Positions 1 through 6,531 are shown, numbered from the stretch's first letter. The stretch is DNA of 10,396 nucleotides from Clostridia bacterium (GCA_017938785.1 JAGBAU010000029.1:1-10396), one strand, 5' to 3'. Numbers and translations: made by a program. Notes: generated from the sequence alone by a model not told the origin.

Positions 1-3
1 CTT

Positions 4-312
4 TCAGACCGGGAGTCGTTTGCGCATTAAGTATGCATTGACCGCAAAGCTTATTGCTGTATCGCGGGTAATTTTATGTTCACGGAAGAGGCGGAGCAGT
101 TCCGAATCCATGGACAGCATGCTGCGGTCCGCTGTGCCTCCGTAGATTACGTTGTCAATCTGATGGGTTTTGCCATCGCGAATCATGTTCTGAATGGCAT
201 TGTTTACGGTCATCACTTCGAATACGGGAATCTGGCTGCCATCTATGCAGGGCACCAGGCGCTGGCTCACCACTGCCCGCAGCACCATGGACAGCTGAAT
301 GCGCAGCTGCTG
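4..312 (-). pseudogene. pilT: C-terminal part of the interrupted pilT, in frame after the TAA
   Basis: This is the direct in-frame continuation of the upstream PilT frame after the TAA at 313-315; no frameshift separates them. It starts QQLRIQLSMVLRAVVSQRL, as expected right after the DAFP segment. It carries AIQNMIRD at codons 291-298 (counted from the ATG at 1068), the counterpart of the AIRNLIRE motif that typifies PilT retraction ATPases. It ends with a TGA at 4-6. With the stop read as a residue the protein would be about 354 residues, the normal PilT length. The ATG at 286-288 has no visible ribosome binding site, so independent expression of this part looks unlikely. The clean conservation suggests a very recent nonsense mutation, a sequence error, or readthrough. 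Confidence 0.75.
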
Positions 313-1068
313 TTACTGGTTGGCAGGGAAGGCGTCAATGATGCGGTCAATGGTCTTCGCCGCACCCACCGTATGCAGGGAGGAGAGCAGCAAATGGCCG
401 GTCTCCGCCGCAGTGATCGCGGTTTGCATGGTGTCGTAATCACGCATCTCGCCCAGCATGATCACATCCGGCGCCTGGCGCAGGGATGCGCGCAGTGCGC
501 GGGAGAAGGTGGGCGCATCGTTGGGGACCTCCCGCTGGCTCACCAAGCCGACATGGTGGGGATGAAGATATTCGATGGGATCCTCGATGGTGATGATGTG
601 GTCCTCACGACTGGTATTGATGCGGTCCACCATGCAGGCGAGCGTGGTGCTCTTGCCGCTGCCGGCGGGACCGGTGACCAGGATCATGCCGCTGCGCAGG
701 TTCGTCAGCTGCATAACCTCCTGGGGAATGCCCAGCCTGAAGGGATCCGGCAGGCCGAAGGCCACGACGCGATAGGTGGCCGCCAGGGTTCCGCGCTGCT
801 GGTAGGCATTGCAGCGGAAGCGGCACAGCTTATCCACCGAGAAGGAGAAATCATCATCGCCATTTTCAAGCAGGAGATTCAGATCCCGGTTATGGGCCAG
901 TTCATAGGTCTGGCCGATGAGCCTGCGGCTGTCGTCGGGCATCACCCGCTCTTCGCAGATGGTGGTGATGCAGCCATTGACCTTGGCCATCACGGGCGAA
1001 CCCGGTATAATGAAAATATCCGAGCCCCCGAGTTCCAGGGTTCTTTCCAATAACTGTTTCAGTTCCAT
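313..1068 (-). CDS. pilT: PilT-family type IV pilus retraction ATPase, N-terminal part ending at a premature TAA
   Basis: PilT proteins are hexameric cytoplasmic ATPases that drive pilus retraction at the inner-membrane platform. Numbered from the ATG at 1068, the frame shows the PilT-type N-terminus (ELKQLLERTLELGGSD), Walker A GPAGSGKS at 133-140 with Lys139, the Asp box ITIEDPIEYLH, Walker B with Glu207 in IMLGEMRD, and the His box with His232 followed by AAKTIDRIIDAFP. Translation then meets TAA at codon 252, where relatives carry Gln or another polar residue. The same frame continues with conserved PilT sequence to a TGA at 4-6. The start is uncertain. The ATG at 1068 fits family N-termini and has a weak GGA 7 nt upstream. 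A GTG at 1110 or ATGs at 1104/1101 would lie only 2-11 nt after the upstream stop and could be translationally coupled. The family call is sure. Whether the product is functional is open. Confidence 0.88.
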   Translation of the reverse strand: MELKQLLERTLELGGSDIFIIPGSPVMAKVNGCITTICEERVMPDDSRRLIGQTYELAHNRDLNLLLENGDDDFSFSVDKLCRFRCNAYQQRGTLAATYRVVAFGLPDPFRLGIPQEVMQLTNLRSGMILVTGPAGSGKSTTLACMVDRINTSREDHIITIEDPIEYLHPHHVGLVSQREVPNDAPTFSRALRASLRQAPDVIMLGEMRDYDTMQTAITAAETGHLLLSSLHTVGAAKTIDRIIDAFPANQ

Positions 1069-1112
1069 TTGTCTATCCGTTCTGTCCGCTTGCGCGGGCA
1101 TCATTTTCACAT

Positions 1113-1538
1113 TCAGCTTAATTCAGCAATAAACGTATGGAGGTTCCAGGCAAAGCGGCTTTCATTGCCAAGGGGCAGGACTTCCACCTCGCAAAACAGC
1201 GTGCGTCCGCCCTCAACATGCTCCTCCCAGCCGATGATGCGTCCCTCCAGACGCATGTTCTGCGGAAGAGACGCCTGAATTGCCGCAAGGTATGCATCGT
1301 CATCGGCCGCCTGCACCGCACAGCTCGCCAGGATTTCATCCACGCAAGCCACACTCGCCTGCGCATTTGCCGAAGCCGTGTGCTCCGCAGCCGCAAAGGC
1401 CATGGATCTCTCCGTGAGCTTATAGTCGCTCCGGGCGCTGATCAGCGCCAGCAGTCCCAATACGCTCATGCTGACCACCACGATGACCAGCAGAAGCGAT
1501 ACCGCGCCGGGGCCGATGTGGTATTCGCGGTCTTTCAT
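1113..1538 (-). CDS. Small single-span PilX/GspK-like minor pilin protein
   Basis: A 141-residue protein with a short basic N-terminus, then a hydrophobic segment at about 12-34 that begins GAVSLLLVIVVV and is followed by an Ala/Glu-rich helix (LTERSMAFAAAEHTASA). This layout resembles PilX/GspK-type minor pilins, which lack the Glu+5 of normal prepilins. The rest is a soluble domain ending in FIAELS. The cysteines at about 64 and 73 could form a disulfide outside the cell. The ATG at 1536-1538 overlaps the upstream stop as ATGA, and GGAGG lies about 9 nt upstream, so the start is secure. The role as an accessory or tip pilin is inferred from topology and operon position, not from a specific motif. 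Confidence 0.8.
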   Translation of the reverse strand: MKDREYHIGPGAVSLLLVIVVVSMSVLGLLALISARSDYKLTERSMAFAAAEHTASANAQASVACVDEILASCAVQAADDDAYLAAIQASLPQNMRLEGRIIGWEEHVEGGRTLFCEVEVLPLGNESRFAWNLHTFIAELS

Positions 1539-1936
1539 TGTGCTCCACCTCCCGGCAGATAGCGTGCGCCGGGAAACTCAGCGAACACTTCATCCTCATA
1601 CATGGCCTGTATCCGGGTTGTGCGCAGGATTCCTGCGCCGGCGTTTTCCTCATTCAAAACCAACTTCAGTCGGTATTCATCATCTTCACGGAGCCATCCA
1701 TCCTGTGCCTGTTCAAACCCAAGCTCTCGGAGCAGGGTGGCGGCGTCATCGGCAGCGTAGAGCTGTTCATTGACGTCCTGCACCGCCGCAAGGGCGCGGC
1801 TTTCGACGCCGGATTTATGGTTGAACTGGCGCGCCGCCATGAACGTTTCCAGGATTACCGTGGAACACAGCGCAAAGAACAGCACGGCAATCATGATTTC
1901 CACCAGAAGGTTGTTCTGGTTTCTGTTCTTACCCAT
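1535..1936 (-). CDS. Minor pilin-like protein with LLVEIMI hydrophobic N-terminus
   Basis: A 133-residue protein whose N-terminus is basic (MGKNRNQN), followed by NLLVEIMIAVLFFAL, a hydrophobic helix with a Glu near its start. This mimics the Glu+5 of type IV prepilins, but the usual Gly-Phe cleavage pair is replaced by Asn-Asn, so cleavage by a prepilin peptidase is uncertain. After the membrane helix comes a mixed soluble domain, RALAAVQDVNEQLYAADDAA and onward, ending in a Gly-rich tail. A strong AGGAGG lies 6 nt before the ATG at 1934-1936. The gene overlaps the upstream gene by 8 nt and the downstream gene by 4 nt, so all three should be co-translated. It is probably a PilV/PilW-like accessory pilin. 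No specific family was recognised. Confidence 0.8.
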   Translation of the reverse strand: MGKNRNQNNLLVEIMIAVLFFALCSTVILETFMAARQFNHKSGVESRALAAVQDVNEQLYAADDAATLLRELGFEQAQDGWLREDDEYRLKLVLNEENAGAGILRTTRIQAMYEDEVFAEFPGARYLPGGGAQ

Positions 1937-2435
1937 GATTTACCTCCTGACCGCAGCGCAGCGCCAGGTGAAGCACGCTTTCCTGCCCGTATTCATCCTC
2001 CAAGTAGATTTCCAGGAGGCCATCCTGAAGCGCCGGCTCGAAGGCCCGTGCAGCACAGATTTCCTCGCCGTATTCAGGATCAAATTCCTGCCGGACGTCC
2101 GCGAACAGTTCCCGCAGATAGCCGTCATGGCAGTATACCATGGTTTCATAATGCTCACCGGAATCCTCCCAGTCGAACACCAGCATCCGAACGCCCGCGC
2201 GTTCGTCCACATGAACCATGCCTGCGCCGTCATTTCCGCGCACCACATTGGTGATGTAGCTGGAGAGCACGCGCTTATCGCCGGTCCGTTCCGTTTGGGC
2301 AACGGTACCGCGGTAGAGCTGTGCGCTGAGGAGCACCATCAGAGTAGAGAGCGTGGCAAATACCGCCAGAAGCAGGAACACAAACGCCTGAGAAATGGTA
2401 TGGTTGTGCTTAGAACCATTCATCGTTCCGTTCAA
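1929..2435 (-). CDS. Single-span membrane protein of pilus operon, DUF4860-like
   Basis: About 168 residues. It has a hydrophilic N-terminus (SKHNHTISQ) and one membrane span (AFVFLLLAVFATLSTLMVLL), followed by a soluble domain with LYRGTVAQTERT and a C-terminal part rich in Glu and Asp. The span-plus-YRGTV layout resembles DUF4860-type proteins from clostridial pilus operons; this is a memory-based match with moderate certainty. Two starts compete. TTG at 2433-2435 overlaps the upstream TGA and has AAGGGGG 10 nt before it. ATG at 2421-2423 lacks a visible ribosome binding site. I used TTG, which implies translational coupling. The stop TAA at 1929-1931 lies inside the next gene. It probably contributes to the pilus-like fibre or its assembly complex. 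Confidence 0.75.
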   Translation of the reverse strand: MNGTMNGSKHNHTISQAFVFLLLAVFATLSTLMVLLSAQLYRGTVAQTERTGDKRVLSSYITNVVRGNDGAGMVHVDERAGVRMLVFDWEDSGEHYETMVYCHDGYLRELFADVRQEFDPEYGEEICAARAFEPALQDGLLEIYLEDEYGQESVLHLALRCGQEVNHG

Positions 2436-2758
2436 GTATCACTCGCCCCCTTCAGGTTGACCAGGATATCGGGAAAGATATTGGAAGCGAAGGCATCGTA
2501 GGTAATAAAGAAGCGTTCATGGTCGTATGCCAGGCCGTAGTTTTCCTCCAGATAGGAAATATCACGGGGATAGGCGCCTTCCACAGCATAGCAAGTGGTC
2601 ACTGCGCTGCGCACCGCATCCCGAACCATGGCAATCTGCGCCTCATCCGACGCGTTTCCGATATAATCCAGAAGCAAAATGGCACCAGAAAGGAGAATCG
2701 CAAAGACCACCAGCGTCACCGCCAGGGCGCGCACAATGCCGCGCCGCCTGCTTTTCAT
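2432..2758 (-). CDS. Small pilin-like membrane protein with GAYP motif
   Basis: A 108-residue protein with a strongly basic start (MKSRRR), one membrane helix at about 10-31 (ALAVTLVVFAILLSGAILLL), and an amphipathic helix (DEAQIAMVRDAVRSAVTTCYA). The motif VEGAYPRDISYLEENYG then recalls the G-x-YP segment of GspG-type pseudopilins. There is no Glu at the +5 position and no standard Gly-Phe cleavage site. AAGGAG lies 8 nt before the ATG at 2756-2758, so the start is good. A 44-nt gap separates it from pilC upstream, and its stop overlaps the TTG start of the following gene. It is most likely a structural or accessory subunit of the fibre assembled by the operon's PilC. The exact role is unknown. 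Confidence 0.78.
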   Translation of the reverse strand: MKSRRRGIVRALAVTLVVFAILLSGAILLLDYIGNASDEAQIAMVRDAVRSAVTTCYAVEGAYPRDISYLEENYGLAYDHERFFITYDAFASNIFPDILVNLKGASDT

Positions 2759-2802
2759 ACTGCCAACTCCTTCCTATATATACTCAGAACAGTTACATTT
2801 AA

Positions 2803-3861
2803 TCAGAGAATGCTGGAGATGATGCCCGCCATCGGCAGCATCACGCTCAGCAGCACAGCGCCGATTACGATGGAGAGTATCGCCACCAGGCTGGGTTCGA
2901 TGATCGATACCAGGCTGGAAATGCCATCCTCAACGCGGGTTTCATACTCGGCCGCAACCTTGCCCATGACCACATCCGCGCAGCCAACGGTATAACCCAT
3001 GCGGATCAGGCCGCTGTAGAATTCATCAAACAGGCCGGTTTCCACCAGCGCATCGGCAAAGGACACGTCCCCCGCCACGCGCTCGCGCACGCGCCTGATC
3101 TTTTCCTGGGCCACGGCGTCATCCAGCACGCGGGGCACCATTTCAAGCGCCTCATCCAGCGGGAAGCCGCTGGCGATCATCATGGAGAGCACGGAGGCCA
3201 CGCGGGCGGAAGCCAGGCGGGTGCTGATGTTGCGCAGCGGAGGAAATACCTTGCGCAGTGCAGCAAGCACCTTATCCCTGCAGCCGAAGCGCATCAACAG
3301 GCAGCAGATCAATACGGCCAGCACGACCACGGCCACCACGGCCAGCATGACCCAGCCGATGCCTACGCCCAGCTGCATCATGGTGTTTCCGGAATCCGTC
3401 ATTTCAACGCCGAAGTTGCCCAGTACCCTGCGGAACACGGGCAGCACCTTGATGATCATCACCAGCAGGATCAGAAGCATCATCACGCCCAGCACCACGG
3501 GATAGGTGATGGCGCTGACGATTGCGCGGCGGATTCTGCCTTCACGGCCGTAATACTCGGACAGGCCGTTCATCACCTTTTCCAGCTGGCCCGTGCGCTC
3601 GCCGATGCCGGTCATCTCAACCAGGTAGCGCGGCCAGCCGCCGGTCATCTTCATGGTTTCGTACAGGGAACCGGTCTGGTTCATGGCTTTGTTCAGCTCC
3701 ACATATGCCTGGGCATTCGGGCTGTCCTTATGGGTTTGCACCAGAATCTCCATGCCTTCATAGATGGCCATACCGGAATTGAGCATCATTGCCAGCTGAG
3801 CACAGAAACCGGAGAGTTCCTCTGCGGCCAGCTTCCACTTCAGCTTATCTTGCTTTGCCAT
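2803..3861 (-). CDS. pilC: PilC/GspF-type inner-membrane platform protein of T4P/T2SS
   Basis: A 352-residue polytopic protein of the GspF/PilC family, which anchors the cytoplasmic ATPase and moves pilin subunits in or out of the fibre. Two T2SSF repeats are visible. The first, about 15-138, contains FCAQLAMMLNSGMAIYEGME and MTGIGERTGQLEKVM. The second, about 217-345, contains ASVLSMMIASGFPLDEALE and the second-half counterpart RMGYTVGCADVVMGKVA. Membrane spans lie at about 119-142, 167-190 and 322-350. Typical members have about 400 residues; this one lacks much of the usual N-terminal lead segment. I chose the ATG at 3861 because GAGGTG lies 6 nt upstream. The in-frame GTG at 3870 would sit inside that site. 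It starts 13 nt after the transglutaminase gene stop. Confidence 0.93.
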   Translation of the reverse strand: MAKQDKLKWKLAAEELSGFCAQLAMMLNSGMAIYEGMEILVQTHKDSPNAQAYVELNKAMNQTGSLYETMKMTGGWPRYLVEMTGIGERTGQLEKVMNGLSEYYGREGRIRRAIVSAITYPVVLGVMMLLILLVMIIKVLPVFRRVLGNFGVEMTDSGNTMMQLGVGIGWVMLAVVAVVVLAVLICCLLMRFGCRDKVLAALRKVFPPLRNISTRLASARVASVLSMMIASGFPLDEALEMVPRVLDDAVAQEKIRRVRERVAGDVSFADALVETGLFDEFYSGLIRMGYTVGCADVVMGKVAAEYETRVEDGISSLVSIIEPSLVAILSIVIGAVLLSVMLPMAGIISSIL

Positions 3862-3867
3862 GTTATT

Positions 3868-3873
3868 CACCTC
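3868..3873 (-). promoter_or_regulatory. Ribosome binding site that sets the pilC start
   Basis: GAGGTG on the minus strand, 6 nt before the ATG at 3859-3861. It contains the alternative in-frame GTG at 3868-3870, which has no purine-rich site of its own. This argues for a 352-residue PilC. Confidence 0.65.
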
Positions 3874-3874
3874 G

Positions 3875-4714
3875 TCAATAATAACGTTCCGGAGTGTAGG
3901 ATCTGAAGCGGTCCTTGCCGCTGCTGATTTCTGCGGTTACATCGATCAGCTGGTATTCATCCCCGATCAGCACCTGGTTCCAGGCGTGATAGAAGTTTTC
4001 AGCATAGCCGAGCACCATCTTCGTGGGGATGCCCTGCACGCGCAGCATGCTGCACAGCATCACGGCGTAATCCTGGCACAGGCCCTTGCGGGTTTCGAAG
4101 CAGCCGTCCGCATTGCCGTAATAGAAGGACTTCTGCTTCCTGGCGCGTTCATAATCGTAAGTGAAATTTTCCCGGATGAACTCGCGGATCACCCGGAGCT
4201 TTTCTTCGGGCGTTTCCAAGCCCTCGCACAGCCTCAGGGAAGCCTGCACCGCGTAGGTTTCTTCGTTGTAGTTCACATACTGGTTGGGAACCAGGTAGGG
4301 CGCATATTCATTGGTCATCTCCACTTCAAGCTTGACTTCCGCCTCGGTGGTATATTTCGTACCCTTTACATTTCTGTACAGCGTGCACTTGTATATGCCG
4401 TTGCCCAGCTGCAGCGGAAACACCTCATACTCGCCCTGGTTGTTCAGATCATAGGTGTAGGTTGCCTTATCCTTGGTTACACGCAGCTTCAGTCCGCTGG
4501 AACAGGGCTCGCGTTTTGCCAAAAAGAACCCGTCTGCCAGATGCCCCGCATCCAGGGTAAAGCTATCCTTCCGGATGAGCATATCCTCTTCCACGCTGGG
4601 GGTAGGCCAGATTACGTTCATAAACAGCGCAATCGCACTGATCCAGCACGCACTGGCCAGCGCCAATACAATTCCTATTGCAATGATCCTCCGAGACCTG
4701 CGATGAGCAGCCAT
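3875..4714 (-). CDS. Membrane-anchored transglutaminase-like (papain-fold) protein, first gene of pilus operon
   Basis: A 279-residue protein with a basic N-terminus and one membrane span at about 10-34, leaving the rest outside the cell. Residues about 50-135 are beta-rich and Ig-like in look (YTYDLNNQGEYEVFPLQLGNG). A transglutaminase core follows at about 165-262, with the full triad: Cys213 in KGLCQDYA, His243 in FYHAWNQV and Asp258 in LIDVT. Such domains act as transglutaminases or as cysteine peptidases; the sequence does not tell which. The ATG at 4712-4714 has AGGAGG 10 nt upstream, and a promoter lies about 75 bp further up. The stop is 13 nt before the pilC ATG, so it is co-transcribed with the pilus genes. 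It could crosslink, trim or anchor the fibre; this is inference. Confidence 0.88.
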   Translation of the reverse strand: MAAHRRSRRIIAIGIVLALASACWISAIALFMNVIWPTPSVEEDMLIRKDSFTLDAGHLADGFFLAKREPCSSGLKLRVTKDKATYTYDLNNQGEYEVFPLQLGNGIYKCTLYRNVKGTKYTTEAEVKLEVEMTNEYAPYLVPNQYVNYNEETYAVQASLRLCEGLETPEEKLRVIREFIRENFTYDYERARKQKSFYYGNADGCFETRKGLCQDYAVMLCSMLRVQGIPTKMVLGYAENFYHAWNQVLIGDEYQLIDVTAEISSGKDRFRSYTPERYY

Positions 4715-4789
4715 GTCCCTTCAGCCTCCTAACGCCTTTATCTCAATGTAGACTTTTCACCTGTTTTACCATATATTTCAGCTTTCTCT

Positions 4790-4818
4790 ATTCTATCACA
4801 ACAAATTACATATTGCAA
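4790..4818 (-). promoter_or_regulatory. Sigma-A-like promoter of the pilus operon
   Basis: On the minus strand: TTGCAA (4813-4818), a spacer of exactly 17 nt, then TAGAAT (4790-4795) preceded by TGA, giving an extended -10. Transcription should begin near 4783 and leave a leader of about 70 nt before the ATG at 4714. Confidence 0.7.
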
Positions 4819-5045
4819 TTCAAAAAGTAACCATAATTGTAACTTTTTTTGCGCACAATTCACCCGAATCTCCCTCGAAATCCGCGTTTTCCCCCATTCC
4901 ATGCCCAAATTGCCAATTTTCATTCTTATTTGATATGTTTTTATCATTTTGTATACTCTTCGTAACATTTTGCCCACAAAGCACCTTGGAAACCTGTTTT
5001 TCATCCTTCATCCAGCAAATCCATGTGAATCCGGCTATATTTTGT

Positions 5046-5104
5046 AATATTTATTCTGTGCACATCGCCATCAGACCCAGCATGCACAGGAAGTGAATAT
5101 TTAT
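5046..5104. repeat. 9-bp direct repeats flanking a 7-bp inverted repeat
   Basis: AATATTTAT occurs at 5046-5054 and again at 5096-5104. Between them lie CTGTGCA (5056-5062) and its exact complement TGCACAG (5083-5089). The enclosed 41 bp are less AT-rich than the surroundings. The arrangement could be an operator region, a tiny insertion remnant with a target duplication, or chance. Confidence 0.4.
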
Positions 5105-5190
5105 GATATTTTTGTGGCAGATAACATCGTGCATATTCCGATTATTCTTCTGTTTTTCAACGCCTCCCCCTTCCCGAAGCATGCCGTATA

Positions 5191-5199
5191 TGTTAGAAT
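5191..5199 (+). promoter_or_regulatory. Possible extended -10 promoter of eutH
   Basis: TGT directly before TAGAAT (5194-5199), 43 bp ahead of the eutH ATG. The -35 position (5171-5176) reads TTCCCG and is poor, so the promoter would rely on the extended -10 or on an activator. Confidence 0.4.
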
Positions 5200-5241
5200 G
5201 TAACCAATTCAATCTACAAACGACGAGGAGCACAACCCGAC

Positions 5242-6456
5242 ATGTATGCAGAGCTGATTCGTGAACTTACATACACGGATTCCTTCTTTGATTCCCTGAG
5301 AACCATCCGGGACAATTTCTCCGTCAACACGGTGATCATGTGCCTGATGATGGTATTCACCGTGATCGGCGGCGTCGATAAGATTCGCGGCAACCGCCGG
5401 GGCTACGGTGAAAAATTCGACGAAGCCTTCGCCGCACTGAAGCCGCTGGCACTGACCATGGTGGGCGTAATCACCTTCGTGCCCATCCTCAAGCTCCTGC
5501 TGGAGCCGCTGGTGGTTCCGCTGTACACGGTATTCGGCGCATCCCCCGCCATGTTCGCAGGCACCATCTTCCCCGTGGATTCCGGCGCATATCCGCTGGC
5601 GCTGCAGCTGGCGGGCGGAGATACGGCCATTGCCAATTTCTCCAGCTGCGTGCTGGGCGGAACCCTGGGCTGCCTGTTCATCGGCACCATACCCATCTGC
5701 CTGAGCTGCCTGGACAGGAAATACTACAATTATGTATCCATGGCCGTGCTGCTCTCGGTAATCACCATGCCTATCGGCGCAATCCTCGGAGGCGTCGCCA
5801 TGGCGTCCGGACCCTACAGGCTGTCCCTCCCCACCATCTTCATCAACCTGATCCCGGTCATCCTGGTGGCGGCGCTGGTGGCGCTGGGCCTGATTCTTCG
5901 TCCCCGCCAGGTGATGCGCGGCTTCTGCATCTTCGGCCAGGCCATGCAGGTGATCCTGACCTTCTGCATCGTGATCTCCACGGTGCAGTTCGTCACGGGC
6001 CTGCGGCTTCCCCTGTTTCATGTGATGGTGGAGCCCACGGCGGAGGGCGGCGTATCCCCCCTCGTGGATTCGCTGATCATCGTGGGCAATATCGCCCTGG
6101 TGCTCACCGGCGCCTTCCCCATGGTGCTCTGGATTTCCCGGGTGTTTAAAAAGCCCATCGAAAAGCTGAGCGCCGCCCTCGGCATGAACGAGGCCGGCGG
6201 CGCAGGCATGGTGGCAACTCTTGCAAGCATCTTCCCTGCCCTGGACCTGGTTCCCAAAATGAACCCCAAGGGCCGCCTGCTGGTGCTCACCTTCTCGGTA
6301 TCCGCAGCCTTCGTATTCGGCGATCACCTGGGCTTCACCGCAGGTGTGGAGCAGAACATGGTGCTGCCGCTGATCGTGTCCAAGCTGGTGGCGGGCATAC
6401 TCGCCCTTCTGCTGGCCCACATCTTCTTTCCGAGGATTCAGGACAAGCTGGACTGA
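5242..6456 (+). CDS. eutH: EutH-family ethanolamine permease
   Basis: A 404-residue polytopic membrane protein of the EutH family, which mediates ethanolamine uptake when external levels are low or pH is acidic. Family landmarks are present: VNTVIMCLMMVFTVIGGVDKI at the first span, SPAMFAGTIFPVDSGAYPLA around residue 104, the LAGGD segment, MPIGAILGGVA, GMVATLASIFP, and the C-terminal SAAFVFGDHLGF with FGDHLGF at 359-365. Many hydrophobic spans, about ten, are evident. About 24 residues before the first span are extra relative to E. coli EutH as I remember it. No other in-frame start with a site exists there, and AGGAG lies 11 nt before the ATG. No other eut gene is in the window. It is flanked by its own weak promoter and a strong terminator, so it appears monocistronic. 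Confidence 0.9.
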   Translation: MYAELIRELTYTDSFFDSLRTIRDNFSVNTVIMCLMMVFTVIGGVDKIRGNRRGYGEKFDEAFAALKPLALTMVGVITFVPILKLLLEPLVVPLYTVFGASPAMFAGTIFPVDSGAYPLALQLAGGDTAIANFSSCVLGGTLGCLFIGTIPICLSCLDRKYYNYVSMAVLLSVITMPIGAILGGVAMASGPYRLSLPTIFINLIPVILVAALVALGLILRPRQVMRGFCIFGQAMQVILTFCIVISTVQFVTGLRLPLFHVMVEPTAEGGVSPLVDSLIIVGNIALVLTGAFPMVLWISRVFKKPIEKLSAALGMNEAGGAGMVATLASIFPALDLVPKMNPKGRLLVLTFSVSAAFVFGDHLGFTAGVEQNMVLPLIVSKLVAGILALLLAHIFFPRIQDKLD

Positions 6457-6461
6457 ACATA

Positions 6462-6495
6462 AAAAGGAACGAACCTATATGGGTTCGTTCCTTTT
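6462..6495. terminator. Bidirectional intrinsic terminator between eutH and the cysteine-rich gene
   Basis: A perfect 14-bp stem, AAAAGGAACGAACC (6462-6475) with GGTTCGTTCCTTTT (6482-6495), and a 6-nt loop. T-rich sequence follows on the plus strand and T5 follows on the minus strand, so it can stop eutH (ending at 6456) and the converging minus-strand gene. Confidence 0.88.
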
Positions 6496-6531
6496 ATTCA
6501 TGTTTGTCGTTTTATTCATGTTTGTCGTTTT
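6492..6531. repeat. Tandem duplication of an 18-bp unit across a gene end
   Basis: The 18-bp unit TTTTATTCATGTTTGTCG stands at 6492-6509 and again, identically, at 6510-6527, followed by TTTT. On the minus strand each unit spells codons for N-D-K-H-E-stop in the frame of the cysteine-rich gene, so its C-terminal tail and TAA stop exist twice. The outer copy also forms the T-run of the terminator. Confidence 0.9.

Larger units (their letters stand above)
4715..5241. other. AT-rich intergenic region with divergent promoters
   Basis: A 527-bp gap, clearly richer in A and T than its flanks. It holds the pilus-operon promoter on the minus strand, a weak eutH promoter on the plus strand, an AAAAAGT/ACTTTTT inverted repeat (4822-4848) just upstream of the pilus -35, and a repeat pair around 5046-5104. 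Short open frames on the minus strand (for example 4738-5004) overlap the promoter, lack a spaced ribosome binding site and resemble nothing known. I see no RNA gene or known riboswitch. Confidence 0.7.

Noticed and set aside
313..315. Recoding of UAA as glutamine throughout the organism
   Set aside because: Other genes here end in TAA at places where a stop is plainly meant, such as 7448-7450 beside a terminator and 6512-6514.
76..1053. Long plus-strand open frame opposite pilT
   Set aside because: It is antisense to a clearly conserved ATPase and has no ribosome binding site or recognisable domain; a GC-rich shadow.
4719..4790. c-di-GMP riboswitch in the pilus-operon leader
   Set aside because: Such switches often precede clostridial pilus genes, but the leader is only about 70 nt and lacks the conserved core.
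4738..5004. Possible 88-residue minus-strand gene in the AT-rich gap
   Set aside because: It overlaps the pilus-operon promoter, its only purine run touches the ATG directly, and the protein resembles nothing.
5209..6420. 403-codon minus-strand frame opposite eutH, rich in His, Gln and Gly
   Set aside because: Its composition is what the reverse complement of a hydrophobic membrane protein gives; eutH is the real gene.
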